NCBI GenBank assembly: GCA_963698495.1
Contig: CAVORB010000011.1
Location: forward strand, 186,001 to 250,000
Source of the DNA: CAVORB01 sp963698495
Lineage (GTDB): Bacteria; Pseudomonadota; Gammaproteobacteria; Chromatiales; Chromatiaceae
Reading direction: 5' to 3'
DNA: 64,000 bases
Both the position numbers and the translations under genes were made by a program. Below are positions 39,979-50,500 of this stretch, piece by piece (positions within the stretch are counted from its first letter, which is position 1; each line of letters starts with the position of its first letter). Below the pieces are notes generated by a model that had not been told where the DNA came from, ran no database searches, and saw nothing but the letters and a program-made list of their open reading frames with translations.

Positions 39979-41145
39979 ATGCGGCAGCCAAAGCTCGGCG
40001 CGGCCCTCGTCCTGCTCGCCGCCATCAGTGGTGGCTGCGACGCCCGGACGGGGTCCGCCCAGATCAGCGGCGATGTTCCGGAGGCCACTGGTTGGCGCAG
40101 CGAGGTCCTGGTGCGCGGCCTCAGCCATCCCTGGGCGATCGCCTGGCTCCCCGATGGCGCGGCGCTGGTCACCGAGCGTGCGGGGCGCCTGCGCCTCATT
40201 CGCGACGGCAAGCTCGATCCGGAGCCGATCTCCGGCCTGCCGCCGTTGTTCGCCGAGGGTCAGGGCGGACTGCTGGACGTATCCCTGCACCCGGACTTCT
40301 CCAGCAACCAACTCGTCTATCTGACCCTCGCGATCGGCACGCCCGACGCCAATCGCACGGCGCTGGCCCGCGGGCGCCTCGAGGGATCTGCCCTGCGGGA
40401 CACGGAGATCATCTTTCGCAATGCGGATACCAAGTCCGGCGGTCAACATTTCGGCTCACGGATGGTCTGGCTGCCCGACAACAGCCTGCTGATGAGCGTG
40501 GGTGACGGGGGGAATCCGCCGATCGCATTCCGGGGCGAGAACATCCGCAATCAGGCGCAGAACCCGGGCACGCATTTCGGTGCGGTGCTCAGGCTCAACG
40601 ACGACGGCGGCGCGCCCGCGGACAATCCCTTTTTCGGCCAGCCGGGCGCCAAGCCGGAGATCTGGACCATCGGCCACCGCAACATCCAGGGCATGACCAG
40701 AGACCCCGCGAGCGGCCGCATCTGGGCGAACGAGCATGGCTCACGGGGCGGCGACGAGTTGAACCTGATCGTGGGAGGAAACAACTACGGATGGCCCGAG
40801 GTCACCTACAGCAACGAGTACTGGGGACCGCGCATCTCCGACGAGACCAGCCGCCCAGGCATCATCGATCCTGCGTTGGTCTGGACCCCTTCCAAGGCCC
40901 CCAGCGGTCTCGTCCTCTACACGGGCGAGGTCTTCCCCCAGTGGCGGGGCAATCTCTTCAGCGGGGCACTGAAGTTCCAGCAGGTCCGCCGCATCGTGCT
41001 CGATGGTGACCGCGTGATCGGCGAGGAGAAGCTGACGATCGGCGAGCGGGTACGCGACGTCCGCCAGGGTCCAGATGGATACCTGTACCTGCTCACCGAT
41101 GAGGACGATGGGGCGCTGATGCGAATCGTCCCGTCCAGGGACTGA
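39979..41145 (+). CDS. PQQ-dependent sugar dehydrogenase family (glucose/sorbosone dehydrogenase-like)
   Basis: 388 residues, an exported six-bladed beta-propeller. The N-terminus MRQPKLGAALVLLAAISGGC is a signal sequence with a possible but non-canonical lipobox. Blades: LSHPWAIAWLPDGAALVTERAGRLRLI, GGLLDVSLHPDFSSNQLVYLT, GGQHFGSRMVWLPDNSLLMSVGDGG (the catalytic His lies in this type of block), IWTIGHRNIQGMTRDPASGRIWANEHGSRGGDELNLIVGGNNYGWP and GDRVIGEEKLTIGERVRDVRQGPDGYLYLLTDE. Members oxidise aldoses with PQQ, though many homologues have untested substrates. GGAGG precedes this ATG; a frame start 54 bp earlier is less likely. Confidence 0.92.
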   Translation: MRQPKLGAALVLLAAISGGCDARTGSAQISGDVPEATGWRSEVLVRGLSHPWAIAWLPDGAALVTERAGRLRLIRDGKLDPEPISGLPPLFAEGQGGLLDVSLHPDFSSNQLVYLTLAIGTPDANRTALARGRLEGSALRDTEIIFRNADTKSGGQHFGSRMVWLPDNSLLMSVGDGGNPPIAFRGENIRNQAQNPGTHFGAVLRLNDDGGAPADNPFFGQPGAKPEIWTIGHRNIQGMTRDPASGRIWANEHGSRGGDELNLIVGGNNYGWPEVTYSNEYWGPRISDETSRPGIIDPALVWTPSKAPSGLVLYTGEVFPQWRGNLFSGALKFQQVRRIVLDGDRVIGEEKLTIGERVRDVRQGPDGYLYLLTDEDDGALMRIVPSRD

Positions 41146-41239
41146 AAGGCCTCGGTTGGGGAGCCAGGAACGTCTGGCCCGTCAGCGAATCGCCGTAGGC
41201 CAGGCCCGGCTCCGCGGGAGCAATAACAGGTGGCAAGCA

Positions 41240-42163
41240 ATGCCTGACTCGAAAACGATCTCGCTCATACTCGGCAGTGGCGGTGCGCGCGGGTTGGCGC
41301 ACATCGGCGTCATCGACGAGCTGGAAAAGCAAGGCTACGTCATCTCCTCGATCGTCGGTTGCTCCATGGGGGCATTGATCGGCGGGTTCTACGCGGCCGG
41401 TAAGCTCGCGGCCTACCAGTCATGGGTGACCAAGCTCTCGGAATGGGACGTACTGCGCTTCCTCGACGTCTCTCTGACCAGCCGGTCCGGGATGATGAAG
41501 GGGGATCTCATCATGAACGAGCTGCGGAAGTTGGTCGGCGGCACGAACATCGAGGATCTGCCGTTGCCGTTCACGGCTGTCGCCACCGACGTGGTCAGCA
41601 AGCGGGAGGTCTGGCTGAGCCGGGGGGATCTTTTCGACGCGATCCGCGCCTCGATCGCAATCCCGGGCATCTTCACGCCGAAGTCGATCGACGGCCGAAC
41701 CCTGGTCGACGGGGGACTGCTCAATCCGCTGCCAGTGGCCCCCGCCACGGAAGACTCCACCGACCTGACGATCGCCGTCAGTCTGGCCGGGCGGGATGTT
41801 TCCCACCCTCTGGGACCGAACCCGAAGCCCCCACGCTCTGGCTCCGTCGAGGAATACCGCTCGCGGATCGAGAGCTTCATCGGCTCCATTCAGAGCAAGC
41901 TGGGTATCGAGCACCCGGAGGAGCCAGCGGAGGAACGCCAGATGGCGCTCACGGACATCCTGATGGGGGTGTTCGACACCATGCAGTCCGCGATCGCGCG
42001 CTATCGACTCGCGTCCTACCCGCCGGACATCCTGATCGAGATTCCCGGGAATGTCTGTCGGAGCCACGAGTTCTTCAAGGCCGACCAAGTGATAGAAGCG
42101 GGACGCTACTGGACGCGCGACTGCCTTGCCCGGCAGGGCGAGGATCACTCAAGGGGGTCTTGA
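41240..42163 (+). CDS. Patatin-like phospholipase family protein
   Basis: 307 residues. The oxyanion loop is GSGGARG (12-18), the nucleophile Ser42 lies in IVGCSMGALIGG, and the catalytic Asp157 lies in LVDGGLLNPLP: the Ser-Asp dyad of the patatin/RssA family. No signal peptide, so it probably acts on membrane lipids from the cytosol. The start MPDSKTISLILGSGGARG is chosen because the conserved fold begins there; a longer open frame upstream is not credible. A possible 8-bp stem (GCGAAGCG / CGCTTCGC, 42194-42222) lies downstream. Confidence 0.95.
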   Translation: MPDSKTISLILGSGGARGLAHIGVIDELEKQGYVISSIVGCSMGALIGGFYAAGKLAAYQSWVTKLSEWDVLRFLDVSLTSRSGMMKGDLIMNELRKLVGGTNIEDLPLPFTAVATDVVSKREVWLSRGDLFDAIRASIAIPGIFTPKSIDGRTLVDGGLLNPLPVAPATEDSTDLTIAVSLAGRDVSHPLGPNPKPPRSGSVEEYRSRIESFIGSIQSKLGIEHPEEPAEERQMALTDILMGVFDTMQSAIARYRLASYPPDILIEIPGNVCRSHEFFKADQVIEAGRYWTRDCLARQGEDHSRGS

Positions 42164-42380
42164 AAAATTACCGCCCGGGCAATTAGTCTCGAGGCGAAGC
42201 GAAAATGCGATGTCCGCTTCGCTTCATACTCAGTCGCTTGGGCGACCGCTCAGTGCGACTATGGTCCCGCCGGGGCTCATCGGCGAGAGGGCGCCGGTCG
42301 CAATGGGCTCGACTGACAACTCCGGGTCGCCGCCAGTGATCCACCCTTGTTACCTCATCACACGCAACGAGACGCGCATC

Positions 42381-43001
42381 ATGCGATCCACCTGCCCTGA
42401 CCGGGTACTCCGACTAGCCGCAGTTCTGGCGGCGTCACTCCTGGCCGCCTGCTCGTCGTCTCCGCCGAAAACCGTCGAGAATGCCTGCAGCATCTTCGAA
42501 GAGAAGGACGACTGGTACGAGGCCATGCGCGCGGCGGAAAAGAAATGGGGCACGCCGATCCAGATCCAGCTTGCAATCATGCGCCAGGAATCCGGGTTCA
42601 GGCACGACGCCAGGCCGCCGCGCGACAAGCTGCTCGGGGTTCCCATGTGGTGGCGCGTATCCGACGCCTACGGATTCGCGCAGGCCAAGGACGATACCTG
42701 GGACTGGTACGAGAGCGACACCGGCAGGTGGTCCGCGGACCGGGACGACTTCGAGGACGCGGCGGACTTTATCGGCTGGTACACGGATGTCAGCCAACGC
42801 ACCCTCGGAATCTCCAAGTGGGACGCCTACAACCAATACCTGGCCTATCACGAGGGGCATGGCGGCTGGAAGCGCAGGACCTACAAGGGCAAGCCCTGGC
42901 TGGTCCGGGTCGCGCGGAAGGTAGACGGCTACGCCCATACCTACGGCGCACAGCTCAAGCAGTGTCGCGACAGGCTGGACAAGGGGCAGGGGTGGTGGTG
43001 A
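42381..43001 (+). CDS. Transglycosylase SLT-domain lipoprotein
   Basis: 206 residues with a lipoprotein signal ending in the lipobox LAAC (Cys24). A lysozyme-like lytic transglycosylase domain follows: Glu70 in IQIQLAIMRQESGFRHDA is the predicted catalytic acid, followed by SDAYGFAQAKDDTWDWYESDTGRW, ADFIGWYTDVSQRTLGISKWDAYNQYLAYHEGHGGW and ARKVDGYAHTYGAQL. It should sit on a membrane leaflet facing the periplasm and cleave glycan strands, as EmtA-type enzymes do. The start is chosen at the ATG directly before the signal sequence. Confidence 0.9.
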   Translation: MRSTCPDRVLRLAAVLAASLLAACSSSPPKTVENACSIFEEKDDWYEAMRAAEKKWGTPIQIQLAIMRQESGFRHDARPPRDKLLGVPMWWRVSDAYGFAQAKDDTWDWYESDTGRWSADRDDFEDAADFIGWYTDVSQRTLGISKWDAYNQYLAYHEGHGGWKRRTYKGKPWLVRVARKVDGYAHTYGAQLKQCRDRLDKGQGWW

Positions 43002-43547
43002 TGCGCAGTTCGCACGGCACTGGCGCAGGTCTTCTCGCTCTCGCTCGCCTGAGTCCCGGGCACTAGCCGGCCGTCAATACCAAGGTCCCCGCACAGCGTC
43101 CCGCCTGCCTATCCCGTTCTTGCTGAATCTCAGGCGCGTCTGATCGCGTCTCTGCCACCGACTTCGCCGCATCCTCCGTTCTCGCGGACGTGCCGGAACG
43201 GCATGAGTCGGCAGCGGCCCCCCCCCCGAACAAGGCAGACTGCACCCGGCTTTACGGATGTCGAAAATCAATACCTGGGAATCAGTAGGTCTTAATGTGT
43301 CCTGTATGGGCTATCCTGAGCGAAATTGATGTCTCGATAAGTTGCTTCTATCGGTTGCGGCCTGGGGCCGTAACAGCGCGGCCGTCGGATCGCGTTCCGG
43401 GATCGTTCACGGAGACAAAAAAATAGGCGTCTCCCGAGGGGAGGCTTGGCTGCGAACGCAGACCGTGAGCGGGTCGCAACTCAAGCTTGGCGCTCCCGGG
43501 GGGCAGGACATCGATCGTCGGGAGAGCCATAAGAGGGGGGACGGCCT
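43002..43547. other. Intergenic region before the LamG gene with a C9 tract
   Basis: No believable gene is seen here. Features: a run of nine C at 43218-43226; an inverted repeat GGAGAC...GTCTCC around 43411-43435 enclosing A7; and a strong purine-rich ribosome site (GAGGGGGGAC) five bases before the LamG ATG. A weak TATCCT -10-like element lies near 43312. The region is less GC-rich than the flanking genes. Confidence 0.4.
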
Positions 43548-46500
43548 ATGCGGCTGCTGTTAGACGGAATCCAACATGTCCGCATGATCACCCACGAGGG
43601 CAAGGTGCTCCTCGTCGGGATCCGCAAGAGCGGTCAGCTGGTCTACACCATCCGGCGGGACGGCTTCGAGGACGACACCGAAGAGCGCCAGCTGGATGCC
43701 TGGGAGAACTGGCAGCCGCTGCCGCTGCCCGGTGTGGAGGGCAAGGATGACGATCCGTCCGTACATGCCAGGGAAGCGAAGGAGAATGTGCGCCAACACG
43801 CCGACGGCACGCCGCTGCTCGACGATGAGGGTGAGCTGCAATATCTGACCCGATCGCTCTACGATTCCCACCGCAGTCACCAGGTCGCCCCCATCGCCGT
43901 AGTATCCGGGATGGGTCACGTGCACGTCTTCCGCGTGCTGCGCGATCCCGATCCCGAGGGGGTGGTGCGGCCGCTGCCGCTTCTAGTCGACCGCTTCGTG
44001 CTCGACGGCATGGCCAATCGACTGGTTCCCAAGCTAGACCTGCGCTTCCGCCGCAGCCGCCAGCGATACGAGCCGTTGCCCAGCGGCCCGGGTTCGGCCC
44101 TGGTGGTGGACTCCCTGGACTTTCGCGACGCCAACGACAAGCCCTTCACCGAGTCGACCACCCAGATCGGGTTCGTCGACGGCCGCACCGGGTTCTCGGT
44201 CGAGTTGGCTCCCGCCGGCGAGCCCGACCGGTTCAACTGGCATTTTGCAACCACGGACTGGAGGAGCTCGGGCCAGGTCACGCTGACCTCGGTGCGCGCC
44301 GGAGAGCATGGGGGATTCGACCTCGCCGATGGCGCGGACCGGTCCGCCATCGTCCGGCGTGTCTTCGGCTTGTCCGGATATCGCATCGACGGGGTCCCGG
44401 CCTTGCAGCGTTTCGATCGCCAGGCGGAGCGGCGAACGGCCAGCGGCGAGACCCAATGGTTGCGCGTGGCAACCAGTCTCATGCTGGCGGTGCCGGTAGT
44501 CCCGGACGCGCAGGACGGCAACGGCGATGACCCGACGAGAATGGTCGGTACCGTCCAATTGCCCTTGCGCGCCGACGGCTCCCTCGCACCGACGGCCGGG
44601 GAGAGCGGTAAGGCGGAGACACGCCTCCGCGGCCGAGAACGTGCGGTCGCGCTGGCGCCGGATACCCTGCTGCGGGCGCGCGCCGTGTCCATCTCCGAGA
44701 AGCGAGGCGCGGTGGGCGTACTGCGGCGCGGTGAGGGTGGCGCGATCGAGATCGTGGCCGCGACGAGTGGCGACGAAGACCGCGATGAGCCGCTCGAGGC
44801 CACGGCTGCGGTCGAACTGGAGCTCGACGGCACGCCGGCGCTCGACGGTGTTCATGTCGCACGCGGCGTCGAGTTGGGGAAGATCACGCGCGAGCTGCGC
44901 GTGGGCCGCAAGGCGACCTACCTCGCCGTTCGGCTGCAGCAAGGTCTGCCGAAGGGTTCGCGCCTGCGGCTCGGTGAGCACGGTTTCGTGACGACGACGC
45001 GAGACCTCAGGGCCGGCCTGCGGATGCTCAACCTCGAGGTCACCGACATCGGCGCCCCCGCGGGTACCCCGGTGTTCCTCGCCGACAGCTTCGCCATCAC
45101 GCCGCCGGAGGGCGGGCTCGGGACCTGGCAGGACGCCTCGGCGGATGCCGCCGCGCGTTTCGATGGCCAGGTCCTTGGCATCAGCATGGACGAAGGGCGG
45201 TTGATCGTGCACGCCCCCGGTCATGGGCTGACCGACGGTGACGAGGTCGAGATCAAGGGGACGCGCGTCTTCGACGGCAAACACAGCGCCGTTCGGCGGG
45301 AAGACGCCTTCACCCTTGATCGTCGCTGGCCCGCGAGCGAGGCGGTCAATCTCAAGCAACAGCGGGTCCCCCGCCGGGGTCTGGTGCTGGGAAGCGGGTC
45401 GACGCGCATCTTGGTCGACCACGGTGGTCTGGTCGATACCGACAAGGACACGACCATCGAGGCCTGGGTGCGCACGACGGGAGACGGCGTGCTCCTCGGC
45501 TGGTTTTCGCGAGCCGCTGAGGCTGCGCGGGCAGGCGCGAGTGACGGGATCGGCGAGGGGATGTGGCTGGCGATCAGTGACGGCCGGCTGACCTTGCGCG
45601 CGCCCGATGTGCCGGCGGTCGATGGCATCGCCGACCGGCGGTCCGTGGTCGACGGGCAATGGCATCATGTGGCGGCGGTGCTCGCGGAAGGGGTTCCGGA
45701 GCGCACCGTCACCTTCCTCGTGGACGGGGAGGCATCCGCGCCAATGACCCTGTCGTCGCCCCTCCCTTCGTCACGCCGTAACGCGCGCTTGGTCATGGGC
45801 GCGCGCGACGCGGACGATGTGGACGCCCTGGGTGCGCAGGGTGCCGAGCTGTCCGAGGTGCGGCTGTGGCAACGTGCCCTGACAGCGGAGCAGCTCGGCG
45901 AGCACCTGCACCGGCCGGTGCACCATGGTTCGCGCGATCTGGTGGCCTTCTGGCGCCTCGGCGCCGTCTTCGACGGCGATCCGCCGCAGGTCGTGGATGC
46001 CACCATCGGACGCAACGACGGCGACGTGATCGGGCCGGCCTGGCCCACGCCGGTGGCCATCCCACGCATCATGGCGGATGGCGTCACCCCCGTGTCCCGG
46101 GTCGAGAACCCCGCCCTGTTCGGCGTCGCCCAGGGCGGCGTTTATCGTGAAGAGCTCCAGTTTCGCTTTCGCGGTAGCGCCGGTGAGGTCCAGTTCTACC
46201 TGTGGGGGCAGGCCAGTCGCTCCAACAGTGAGCGGGTGGAGCTCGATGCCGATGACGTCGGGACGCAGGTCTCCGATCCCGACGAGCACGGCTGGGCGAC
46301 GGCCTCCGTGCGCTTCCGGGTGCCTGACGGCGTGACCCTGGTGCGGTCGGTGGGGATCGGCGTCGGGGGCGACTGGTCGGCATTGGAGTTGCGCCGGCAC
46401 AGGGTGGTTTTCCAGGAGTCGACCACCCACGAGAGCTTTGTCGCCAGCGACCTCGCCTTGACCAAGGTCGGCAAGGACCATGCAGGGGCGGCGAGCCTAC

Positions 46501-47126
46501 GCCGCCGATACGAAGGGCTCCATGGCAAGAAACGGGCGCTGGATCAGCGCCTGGCGCGGCTCGAGGGCCTGCTCAGGTCGGCAATCGAAGCGGCGATGCT
46601 GCAGTCCGCGCTGGCCGGGCTGCAAATCAAAAAGCTGAGTCTCGAGCAAGACATCGAGCGGACCGCGGCGGCCATTCGGCGTTGGGAAAACGATCCTCTC
46701 AGCTATTGGATGACGCTCTTCGTGCTCGATGACAAGCTTCCGAGCGGGAATGCGCCGGTCGGTGCACTGGCCGATGATCCGAACGGCCGGCTGCTGATCG
46801 CGATCGACAAGTCGGAGCTTGGGCGGGATCACGCCGCGGGCGGGCCCGGCGAATATATGTGGCGCGTGGAGTTGTTTTTCGGCGACACCCAGAGTTCAGC
46901 TCATCAACCGCTCCCCTGGACCTGGCCGGAGAACACTTGCCGCGGTGAAGGGCCCGGTCTCGGGTCTCAACCTCGGGCTCGAATTCGCGGCGCTCGATGC
47001 GGCCGGCAACGGGGCGCAGACCTACTGGAAAGCGGACATGGGATTCTGGCGGCGATCCGCCGATCGACAGGAACGGTTCTCCGGGCGGATACGGAGGTCG
47101 GGTTGGCGCGGGCTCAGGTACGGTAG
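43548..47126 (+). CDS. Giant LamG-domain protein, N-terminal part
   Basis: 1,192 codons, no signal peptide (MRLLLDGIQHVRMITHEGKV). Residues ~1-180 are beta-rich and include a segment GHVHVFRVLRDP...PLLVDRFVLDGMANRLVPKLDLRFRRSRQ. Further beta-rich regions run to ~620. A LamG/concanavalin-A-like lectin domain lies at ~620-810: RGLVLGSGSTRILVDHGGLVDTDKDTTIEAWVRTT, DGQWHHVAAVLAEGVPERTVTFLVDGEAS, AELSEVRLWQRALTAEQL, RDLVAFWRLG. A coiled coil follows (~990-1050, GLHGKKRALDQRLARLEGLL...LQIKKLSLEQDIERTAAAIRRW). After ~46900 the frame loses protein character; the true continuation is in other frames, so the last ~70 residues are probably spurious. I do not recognise the full-length family. Confidence 0.8.
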   Translation: MRLLLDGIQHVRMITHEGKVLLVGIRKSGQLVYTIRRDGFEDDTEERQLDAWENWQPLPLPGVEGKDDDPSVHAREAKENVRQHADGTPLLDDEGELQYLTRSLYDSHRSHQVAPIAVVSGMGHVHVFRVLRDPDPEGVVRPLPLLVDRFVLDGMANRLVPKLDLRFRRSRQRYEPLPSGPGSALVVDSLDFRDANDKPFTESTTQIGFVDGRTGFSVELAPAGEPDRFNWHFATTDWRSSGQVTLTSVRAGEHGGFDLADGADRSAIVRRVFGLSGYRIDGVPALQRFDRQAERRTASGETQWLRVATSLMLAVPVVPDAQDGNGDDPTRMVGTVQLPLRADGSLAPTAGESGKAETRLRGRERAVALAPDTLLRARAVSISEKRGAVGVLRRGEGGAIEIVAATSGDEDRDEPLEATAAVELELDGTPALDGVHVARGVELGKITRELRVGRKATYLAVRLQQGLPKGSRLRLGEHGFVTTTRDLRAGLRMLNLEVTDIGAPAGTPVFLADSFAITPPEGGLGTWQDASADAAARFDGQVLGISMDEGRLIVHAPGHGLTDGDEVEIKGTRVFDGKHSAVRREDAFTLDRRWPASEAVNLKQQRVPRRGLVLGSGSTRILVDHGGLVDTDKDTTIEAWVRTTGDGVLLGWFSRAAEAARAGASDGIGEGMWLAISDGRLTLRAPDVPAVDGIADRRSVVDGQWHHVAAVLAEGVPERTVTFLVDGEASAPMTLSSPLPSSRRNARLVMGARDADDVDALGAQGAELSEVRLWQRALTAEQLGEHLHRPVHHGSRDLVAFWRLGAVFDGDPPQVVDATIGRNDGDVIGPAWPTPVAIPRIMADGVTPVSRVENPALFGVAQGGVYREELQFRFRGSAGEVQFYLWGQASRSNSERVELDADDVGTQVSDPDEHGWATASVRFRVPDGVTLVRSVGIGVGGDWSALELRRHRVVFQESTTHESFVASDLALTKVGKDHAGAASLRRRYEGLHGKKRALDQRLARLEGLLRSAIEAAMLQSALAGLQIKKLSLEQDIERTAAAIRRWENDPLSYWMTLFVLDDKLPSGNAPVGALADDPNGRLLIAIDKSELGRDHAAGGPGEYMWRVELFFGDTQSSAHQPLPWTWPENTCRGEGPGLGSQPRARIRGARCGRQRGADLLESGHGILAAIRRSTGTVLRADTEVGLARAQVR

Positions 47127-47515
47127 CTCGACGCCCGAGAAAGGTCGCCACATCGGCACCTTCGCGGATGTCCCGGAGAACGCGACGCCTGTGGGGCACC
47201 TGGGACGGTTCGGAATTCGTTCTGGTCCCGACCAGCGCCCGGGTCCCAGCGTGCGAACGCGCGTTGAAAGCGCTCGAGGACCGAAGGCGCCAGGCGCAGC
47301 GCCAGCTGGATGACGTGGAGCGCGAGATCGAGGAGCTCGAAGGTCTCGGACCGAACCGCGAAGCGGAGCTGACGAGTCAGAGGGACGAGACCCGGCGCCA
47401 TATCGATCGCGTCAATCAGGAGATCGCCGACATCGAGAAGCAATTCGAGCTCGCGGCTTAGGCGCCCGCGAGCGTTGGCACGGCCCAGTCGCTCGCGCCC
47501 GCGGACGACGAGGGC
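46900..47515 (+). other. Disrupted junction between the two LamG-gene halves
   Basis: Protein-like sequence moves between frames here. LAAVKGPVSGLNLGLEFAALDAAGNGAQTYWKADMGFW occupies one frame (~46935-47050). Then GTWDGSEFVLVP and a coiled coil (CERALKALEDRRRQAQRQLDDVEREIEELEGL...RHIDRVNQEIADIEKQFELAA) occupy another (~47200-47458), ending at TAG 47459-47461. The same frame then stays open straight into the second half. At least two shifts and one nonsense codon separate the halves. Confidence 0.65.
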
Positions 47516-50500
47516 TTGCCCGCCAGCGGGGCCGTGCTCGCCCATGCCGAGGCGACCAGCGAGGTCAGCCTGTTCGCCTCCGCGACGGGCGATGTGATCC
47601 TGAGCTATGTCGACGCGCGGGGGCAGGTCCGTCAGTCACGCTTCGATGCAGCAGCCGGCAGCGACGACGCGACGGTGGAGCAATGGATCACGGACGGGTT
47701 GCGGCGGGCCCTGGTGCGTGGCGACGGCGTGGTCCTGCCGCGGGGAGCGACGGATGGGCTCTGGACGCTCGAGGCATGGATGCAGTTCCCGCTGCGGGAA
47801 GGCCAGCGCCTGCTAGCCAGCGATGCAGGAAACGGTGACGAATGGGAAGGGGTCGGTGTGCGTGATGGCTGGCTGGGCGTGTGGACGCGCGAGAAGAGGG
47901 ACGATAGCGATGACCTATCCACGATCGGAAAGGAGGACGATCTCCCTAAGCCTCCGTTGCATTGGGTTCCCCTCGATGTGACGCTCGGGGAGGTCCCCGT
48001 CGGCTGGCATCACGTCGCGGTCGTCGCCGGCGGCGATCTGCCGGCGCGCACGCTGCGTTTCTACATCGACGGCCTGCCGCACGGCAGCCCGTTGGGTGTC
48101 GCCACGACCAAGACGGCGGGAGACCGGATGGTCGTCGCCCCTACCCTGCCGACAGCGGAGCTGAAGCGCATCGACGTGGGCGAGGGGATTGCCCAGATCC
48201 GTTTGTGGGACGTGGCGCTGGATCTGGAGGAGGTGCAGACCAACAGCCGGGTGGTGCTCACCGGGAAGGAGCCGGGTCTCGTCGCCTTTCATCCGCTCGA
48301 TGGCGATCTTGCCGATCCCGTCCGAGACACGGCACTGGAGGTGGGTAAGCCCGCTTTCGGACCCTGTACCGCGCCAATCGGCAACCCCGGCCAGCGCGTG
48401 GCGGTCTTCGACGGTACCCGCCGTCACGACTTCACCGCCTTCTTCCAGTCCGGCTCCCGTACGGTCGAGACCTGGTTGCGCTTCAAGCCGGACGTTGTCC
48501 ATGCTCAGGTGATCTTCGCGACCTCGGTGCATGTGTCCGAGGGCTGGGGCCGCTTCGTCCTCTACCTGACCGACGCCCGCGACGACGGGCAGCAGGAGCT
48601 GGCGGCGGTGGTGCTGGTCGAGGGGCAGGAAAGGCGCAGCCGGGTGGAGCTGGTCGCCGACGGCGTCTGGCATCACGTGGCCGCGATGATCGACTACGCC
48701 GGGGGCGTGCGTCTGTTGGTCGACGGCGAGGAGGGTTCAGCTGGCGATGAGCTCAAGCCCACGTCGTTCGCCCTGCCACTGGATGTTCAGGACGGGGGTA
48801 TCGGGATTATCGGCGGCGGTAACCGGGGGAAGGAGCTGCGGACCGGCTTCCAGGGCGAGCTTGCCGAGATGCGCGCATGGGATGGGGAACGACGCAGGAT
48901 CGAGCTGAACCGCTTCCGGCACCAGCGTGCGCCGCAGGGATTCCTCAGACGCTGGGCCTTCGACGAGCCCGGCACCCCGGACGCGCCGGCGCGGCTGGTC
49001 AACGACCTGCCGATCGGGGACACGGACGTGCGGGTCGCGGAGTATCCGACCTATGGGCTGGACCGGATCGGGCGGCGCTTGGCCATCATGCGCCGCTGCA
49101 CCGCGGTATCGGCCGGCGACGGCATCGATTTGTGGGCACAGCAGCGGGTCGAGGCCCTGGACCTGGTGTGGATCGGCAACGCGCAGTTCCAACCGACGCT
49201 GCTCGGGTATATCGAAGGCGCGCCGCCCGTGCCCAGCGAGAATCTGACCGTGGACCCCGAGAACTACAACGAGGCCACCTCGGTCACCGTGTCGTTGGCG
49301 GAAGAGCTGGAGCTTAGTTGGAACCGCTCCGAGGAGACCACGCACGGCTTCGGAATGGACTTCTTCATCGGTTACGAGAACGAGTGGGAGGTGGGCGCCA
49401 ACGCCCCGCTGCTGGGGCGGCTGTTGTCGTGGGAGGCCGGTGGCCTGCGCGCGGGGCTCGCCGCGAGCTTCGCCCTGGACAAGACCGAGGCCTATGAGAC
49501 CAACATCGCGGCCACGTCCGCGGTGACCCGTTCGGACACCTTGAGCCTGCGCGGGTTCGCCGAGGACGAACCGGCGTTTCCCGATCTCGGTCCCCGCTTC
49601 GTGCCCAAGAACGTCGGCTATGCGCTGGTCGTCGCGGGGCTGGCCGATGTCTTCGTCAGCCGGCTTGCGACCTCCGGCCGGATGGTGGGTTACCAGATCG
49701 TTCCCGTCAGCGACGTTCCTCCGGACGTCTCCACGATCACCTTCCTGATCAACCCGGCCTATACCATGAACGGCAGCCTCGACGGACAGACCGGCATGCA
49801 GGCCACGAGCGAGCGCTTCTTCGCCCATGTCCCGGAGGCGCGACGCCAGTTCGGGTCGCGTTACCCGGCGAGCTACTTCCGCCTCGCCGAGGCCTATGCC
49901 TTGCGCGAGCGTATCCGCGACGACGACAAGCGGCGCGAGGCCTTCTTCGAGAACTTCATCATCGACGCGTCCGCGAGCGAGGACACCATCGCAGCGCAGA
50001 TCGACGACCCGGACTTCACGCCCCGGGAGATCGCCGTCGAACGGGAGGAGGAGCGGCCGGCACCGGCGGCCAAGACCGCCAAAGGCGCCGAGGGCGAGAA
50101 GATCGGCTTAGGGGATCTGGGTGACGAGGCCTCGGGGAAGGCCGATGAGGCTGCGGAGCAGGTCGAAGACATCAAGGAGAAGATCGAGGCGGAATCCGAC
50201 AAGAAGAAGGCGCTGGTCGAGGCCAAGAAGAAGGAGATCGAGCGCCTCAGCCGTCCGGAGCAGCGTGAGCACGCGACCTCCAGCTTCCGCGTCTGGCAGC
50301 GAAAGATGGAAGATCTGAAAGTGCGCGCCGGCAAGCGCAACATCGTCAACAGCTACGTGTGGGACGCGGACGGCGGGCTGCGGGTCGAGTCGGAGGAGTT
50401 CGCCTCGACCGTCGAGCACACCGTCGGCAGCGCGCTGAACATGGAGTGGGCGCTGGGCGCGGACATCGCGCTGAACGTCTCGGGTTTCCAGCTCGAGCTC

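Noticed and set aside
42194..42222. GCGAAGCG/CGCTTCGC stem after the patatin gene as a terminator
   Set aside because: The loop is 13 bases and no T-run follows; too weak to list as a terminator.
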